Source: Sipunculus nudus (taxonomy: Eukaryota > Annelida > Sipuncula > Golfingiida > Sipunculidae). Taken from it: a stretch of DNA of 64,000 nucleotides. The DNA lies in contig CM049321.1 of assembly GCA_026874595.1 (NCBI GenBank), positions 6,942,979 through 7,006,978 on the forward strand, written 5' to 3'. The first letter of the stretch is position 1. Every line of letters begins with the position of its first letter. The translations under genes were made by a program, and so were the position numbers. Below the pieces are notes generated by a model. That model made no database searches. It saw only the letters and a list, made by a program, of their open reading frames with translations, and was not told where the DNA came from. This document shows, piece by piece, positions 58,392 through 64,000 of this stretch.

Positions 58392-60437
58392 CATTACCCA
58401 CCAAATATGTGATACATATAACAAGACCAAGTTTACTCATTCACTACTGCAAAGTAATGATGCCTTATTTTCGTTCATCAGCATCCGTACCACACACAAA
58501 TATATATACATAAACATACATTTACTTATAAACAGGTGTTAGATACTTGGAGACGGAAGCCTAGTCTGATGTGCATTTGAAATGGAAAAGTATACACTAT
58601 AGCAGGATAACATATATTTACACAACAATATCATTGCAGTTATGGCCCATTAAACGATGAACATTCAGGAGGGAGTAGGTTGCCATCACATTAGCTCTAT
58701 CGCAACATGCGCCATCAAACTTTTCACAGTCTACGTAAAGGACATTCTTATCTCGTAATGAACACATGCAAAGCAAAATATGTTTCCAAATAGCACATTT
58801 ATTATAGAATATTTGAGCACATTATGGCTTTTCATGCAGGGAGTTTGAGTTCTACCGTAGAGATCGTATGGTAGATAGGCGGCTCGATCGTCCAAACCTA
58901 ATCAAAAGAATACAACATGGCAAGCGGTAAGGTTTCTGTTTAAATGTTTGAATGTTTATTCCTCTATCCTATGTTAGTCAATAGTGCGCTGTGATTAAAG
59001 CTATTCTTTTATTATTACATATAACTTTATTACATAATAGAATTAAAACTCGCTTATAAAAATACTTATTGTCAAATAAACCTACATTATAGTTTAATGT
59101 CAATATGTTGTATGGCTAATTGTTTCTACTAATTGATAGATGGTTTTAATGTAGCTTAAGGTTTCAGCATATGGCATGTGAAGAAGATATGCATGAGATA
59201 ATTGGTATCACCTTTTGTCACATAACATTAGTTTGTACACACAGGAACGCTACAGCTTTCTCTCGCTGAGAGTCAACATAGTGTTCACACAACTGAAGAT
59301 CTCCTAGCTTTTAACCCACACCATACAACCATTGCACCGACTCAACAATTAAAAGCGTTGACCAGTTGACCAAGAGCACTAGTTCGCAATATAATTTATT
59401 TATTGGAGTAGCTAACGGAGTTATATTTCAGCTTGAATGCAGTTAATACAGTATTATTTATTTTTATACAGGGTACCCTTACGCTTAATGGTCATAAAAT
59501 TGAAAAAAAAAATAACTAAAAAATGGAAGGTTTGGCTTCAGGAGAATTTGATGGATCGTTAATATATAAATCTGGATCTAGCATTAGTAAATTATGGCCA
59601 TTATTGTATATCGATAGTCCACTCTCCCATAATGTTTCTTACATTCCAGCTATATTTGTTTAATATTTAGTGGTCATGAAAGGCAACCATGCATGCTAAT
59701 GACGTAGTCATACTGGACACCAAGGGCAGTAATGATCAGTTATGAAAACGTCATACTAAAAAAAAATAAAACGGTTTTCTTTGAGTTCATATATATATTG
59801 AGAAAATAAGTAGAAAAAATAAAAAGATAACAGATATTGTTTACAACTGCGTGATACTAAATTTTATCTGCCGTCAGCGTTGTGCGGCGAAATGAAACAA
59901 ACGCGCCATGTGATAAAATACCAGACTCATGGTAGTGGTTTTTGTTTGACGGGGGTATAGATGGCGGCCTTTGAAGGGTATGTTACTTTCGGTTTCCCGT
60001 TTCTTCTCCCGTCTAGTTCAATTGGCGGACATCGGGTTGTTGTTTTTTGTTCATTGGTTGATCTCCGCGTGATATCAGAGGCATTTGCGGTTAGATCGTT
60101 GGTTCCGCATTGAACAAAAATGAGCGTTTTACCTTAATGTCTAGTTCTAATCTAAGAAACGTGAAGAGCGGCGGATCTGTGACCCGAGCACATGTTGAAC
60201 TCGACCACTTGTGAAATTAAATATCAGTCATACACGTGTTTTGTTTTCATGATCAGGGTTTAAGACATCGTAGCGATCTTGTCAGCCTTCATAAATCCTC
60301 TGATACGGCCTTGTCTCGTTTGATTGTACACTGGTCTCCGGCTCTAGCCTTGTCCCGTCTCCGCCTTGCTCGTTGGTTGCTTATTTGTATTCGGGAAGAT
60401 ATTAGTGACATAATGTTCAATACTCAATTTTGTTCCT
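58390..60437. other. Intergenic, nothing recognised
   Basis: AT-rich, with no recognised exon, RNA gene or repeat. Confidence 0.4.
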
Positions 60438-63400
60438 TTTTAGCTCAGCTGACTGAAAGTCATCTGAGCTATAGCGATCACTCTTTGTCCGTCGTCCGTC
60501 TGTCCGTCTGTCCGTCTGTCCGTCCGTTAACCAGGCACAAATCGTAACCGCTGGACCTAGAACCTTGTAACTTGGAATTCTGAGAGGTCCATAAAAAATC
60601 TCCTTGGAAACCAGAAATTAGGTCTCTGTTACCCATATCCTTCGAGCTATGTGGCCCCAAAGTACCCCCCAGAAAAGTAAAAAATTCCATACAAAAACTT
60701 CAATATCTCATTAACTACTTGACTGATAGTCATGATTTTTGGCATACATATTGATCATGAGATGTTACATCACTTCCTGCAGACTGGTGGCGCCACCTGT
60801 ATTTTTCGATTTTTTACGAATTTTTTTCTCTATTTTTGAGACCTTTAAAAATGTGAACATCTGTTAACAAGGCACAAATCATAAAGACTGGACCTAGAAT
60901 CTTCGTTCTTGACACACAGGGAGACCCATGATAAGTCTCCATGGAAACCAGAAATTAGGTCTCTGTTACCCATATCCTTTGAGCTATGGGGCCCCAAAGT
61001 ACCCCCCAGAATAGTAAAAAATTTCATACAAAAACTTCAATATTTCAATAACTACTTGACTGATGGTCATGATTTGTGTCATACATATTGATCATGAGAT
61101 GTTCCATCACTTCCTGCAGACTTGTGGCGCCACCTGTATTTTTCGATTTTTTACGAATTTTTTTCTCTATTTTTGAGACCTTTCAAAATGTAAACATCTG
61201 TTAACAAGGCACAAATCGTAATGACTTGACCTAGAATCTTCATTCTTGACACACTGAGGGACCTATGAAAAGTCTCCATGGAAACCAGAAATTAGGTCTC
61301 TGTTACCCATATTCTTCGAGCTATGGAGCCCCAAAGTACCCCCAAGAAAAGTAAAACAATTCATACAAAAACTTCAATATCTCATTAACTACTTGACTGA
61401 TGGTCATGATTTGTGGCATAACTATTGATCATGAGATGTGTCATCACTTCCTGCAGACTGGTGGTGCCACCTTTATTGTTCGATTTTTTACGATTTTTTC
61501 CTCTATTTTTGAGACCTTTAAGGATGCTGTCATCTGTTAGCATGGCACAAATCGTAACGACTGGACCTAGAATCTTCATTCTTGACACACTGAGAGGTCC
61601 ATGAAAAATATCCTTGGAAACCAGAAATTAGGTCTCTGTTAACCATATACTTCGAGCTATGGGGCCCCAAAGTACCCCCCCCCCAGAGTAGTCAAAAATT
61701 TCATACAAAAACTTCAATATCTCAATAACTACATCACTGATGGTCATGATTTTTGGCATACATATTGATTATGAAATGTTCCATCAGTTCCTGCAGACTT
61801 GTGGCGCCACCTGTATTGTTTGATTTTTTACGATTTTTTCCTCTGTTTTTGAGACCTTTAAGGATGCTGTCATCTGTTAACGTGGCACAAATCATAACGA
61901 CTAGACCTAGAATCTTCATTCACCTCACACTGAGAGACCTATGAAAAGTCTCCATGGAAACCAAAATTAGGTCTCTGTTACCCATTTTCTTCGAGCTATG
62001 GAGCCCTGAAGTACCCCCAACAAAAGTAAAAAATTTCATACAAAAACTTCAATATCTCATTAACTACTTGAATGATGGTCATGATTTGTGGCATAACTAT
62101 TGATCATGAGATGTGTCATCTGTTCGTGCAGACTGGTGGCACCACCTGTATCGTTCGATTTTTTACGATTTTTTCCTCTATTTTTGAGACCTTTAAGGAT
62201 GCTCTCATCTGTTAGCATGGCACAAATCGTAACGACTTGACCTAAAATCTTCATTCTCAACACACTAGAAGGCCTATGAAAAGTCTCCATGGAAACCAGA
62301 AATTAGGTCTCTGTTACCCATATCCTTTGAGCTATGGGGCCCCAAAGTACCCCCCCAGAGTAGTAAAAAATTTCATACATAAACTTCAATATCTCAATAA
62401 CTACATCACTGATGTTCATGATTTTTGGCATACATATTGATTATGAGATGTTCCATCAGTTCCTGCAGACTGGTGGCGCCACCTATATTGTTTGATTTTT
62501 TTTACGATTTCTTCCTCTAATTTTGAGACCTTTAAGGATGCTGTCATCTGTTAGCATGGCACAAATCGTAACGACTGGACCTAGAATCTTCATTCTCAAT
62601 ACACTGAGAGACCTATGAAAAGTCTCCATGGAAACCAGGAATTAGGTCTCTGTTACCCATTTCCTTTGAGCTATGGGGCCCCAAAGTACCCCTCAGAGTA
62701 GTCAAAAATTTCATACAAAAACTTCAATATCTCAATAACTACATCACTGATGGTCATGATTTGTGGCATAACTATTGATCAAGAGGTGTTCCATCAGTTC
62801 CTGCAGACTGGTGGCACAACCTATATTTGTTCGGGGTTTTTTTTACGAATGTTTTATCTATTTTTGAGACCTTTAAAGATATGAACATCTGTTAACAGGG
62901 CACAAATCATAAAAACTGGACCTAGAATCTTCATTCTTGACACACAGGGAGACCAATGAAAATTCTCCATGGAAACCTGAAATTAGGTCTCTGTTACCCA
63001 TATTCTTTAGGCTGTATGGCTCCAAAATACCCCCCAGAATAATGGAAAATTTGATACAAAAAGTGCAGTATCTCTATAACTACAACACTGATGGTCATGA
63101 TTTTTGCATACATATTGATCATGAGCTGTTCCATCAGTTTCTGCAGAGAGGGTGCGCCACCTCTATTTTTTTCAAATTTTTACGAATTTGTTTTTCTCTT
63201 TTTTCGAGACCTTTGAAGATGTGGTTATCTATCAAGAGGGTACAAATTGCAACAACTGGACGTAGAAACTTCATTCTTGTCATGCAAGGAGGCCCATGAA
63301 GAGTGCCTGTGGAAACTTGAAATTAGGTCTCTGTTACCCATATCCTTCAAGCTATAGGACTCTGAAGTATCCCTCAGAATAATGGACAATTTGATACAAA

Positions 63401-64000
63401 AGCTGAAGTATCTGAACAACTAATATGGAGATCATCATGATTCTTTGCATGGATATTGACCATTAAGTGTTTTTAGCTCAGCTGACTGTAAGTCATCTGA
63501 AGTATCCTTCAGAATAATGGACAATTTGATACAAAAGCTCAAGTATCTAAACAACTATTGCAGTGATCACCATGATTCTTTGCATGGATATTGATCATGG
63601 AATGTGTCATCAGTTTCTGCAGTATGGTGGCGCCACCTGTATTTTTTTTATTTTTACGAATTTTTTTCTCTATTTTTGAGACCTCATAAGATGCGGTCAT
63701 CTGTTAACATGGCACAAAACGTAACAACTGGACCTAGAATCTTCTCTCTTGACATGCTGAGAGGCCCATGAAAAGTTTCCTTAAAAACTTGAAATAAGGT
63801 CTCTGTTACCCATAACCTCTGAGCTATGGGGCTCCGAAGTACCCCCCAGAATAATGGAAAATTTGATACAAAAGCTCAAGTATCTGAACAATTATTTTAT
63901 TGATCACCATGATTCCTTGCATGGATATTGATCATGAAATGTTTCATCAGTTTCTGCATTCTGGTGGCGCCACCTGTATTTTTTCAATTTTTAGCTCAGC
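60438..64000 (+). repeat. Tandem array of ten units of about 337 bp
   Basis: A head TTTTAGCTCAGCTGACTGAA and a GTCCGTC-rich run open the array. The block GGTCTCTGTTACCCA-like then recurs at 60621, 60958, 61295, 61631, 61970, 62306, 62645, 62986, 63326 and 63798, giving spacings of 336-341 bp and one of 472. Each unit contains AGGCACAAATCGTAA-like, CTAGAATCTTCATTCTTGAC, GTCTCCATGGAAACC, GGGGCCCCAAAGTACCCCC and TGGTGGCGCCACCTGTATTT. Units near the left and middle are very similar; the last three are more diverged. The array runs off the right edge, where a new head begins. Open frames in it are periodic by-products. Confidence 0.92.

Noticed and set aside
60478-62290. Minus-strand protein family with repeated GLKNRGKNRKKSN-type frames
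   Set aside because: Frames recur with the 337-bp unit, differ by frameshifts and lack any domain, so they are by-products of the tandem repeat.
60438-64000. CRISPR-like array
   Set aside because: Units are about 337 bp and similar over their full length, without short repeats and unique spacers, and the host is eukaryotic.

Overview
The window looks like a metazoan nuclear genome fragment, most probably a bivalve mollusc. It is AT-rich, with long (TA)n microsatellites, tRNA-derived SINE-like repeats, decayed Ty3/Gypsy retrotransposons, small GT-AG exons in long introns, and protein families expanded in molluscs (SUEL/rhamnose-binding lectin domains, C-type lectin domains, PAN/apple-like domains). 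The species cannot be fixed from the sequence alone. Exon boundaries were placed by hand from splice sites, reading-frame phase and alignment of paralogous copies within the window. No transcript evidence was available.

Three loci belong to one family encoding a predicted secreted protein: signal peptide, PAN/apple-like domain, linker, then a long-form C-type lectin domain (CTLD) split over three exons. Locus A (minus strand, about 17496 down to 8358, perhaps 7872) is open in all six recognised exons. Locus B (plus, 36278-40903) is a clear pseudogene. Locus C (plus, 45590-52868) keeps its signal-peptide and PAN exons but has a net 8-base deletion that frameshifts the start of the CTLD, and an in-frame 111-base deletion inside the CTLD. 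Introns fall in the same phases in all three.

Between A and B lies a complete six-exon plus-strand gene (25220-32501) for a 328-residue type I membrane protein: signal peptide, short exon, SUEL lectin domain, Thr/Ser/Pro-rich stalk, one Ig-like domain, transmembrane helix and short basic tail. Every intron is phase 1. Its Ig domain lacks the usual B-strand cysteine.

The rest is repeat-rich and mostly non-coding. Two Gypsy pol remnants lie at 41712-43520 (plus) and 56037-57190 (minus). At 60438-64000 is an array of ten units of about 337 bp, with divergent relatives at 0.4-1.4 kb (inverted) and 4.7-5.5 kb. Other repeats include a ten-copy 20-bp minisatellite, a 27-bp minisatellite, a degenerate G/T-rich minisatellite, terminal-inverted-repeat elements, SINE-like copies and a (TA)n-embedded foldback. 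The secreted CTLD family and the membrane lectin-Ig protein together suggest a carbohydrate-recognition or innate-immunity neighbourhood. That role is inferred from the families, not shown here.
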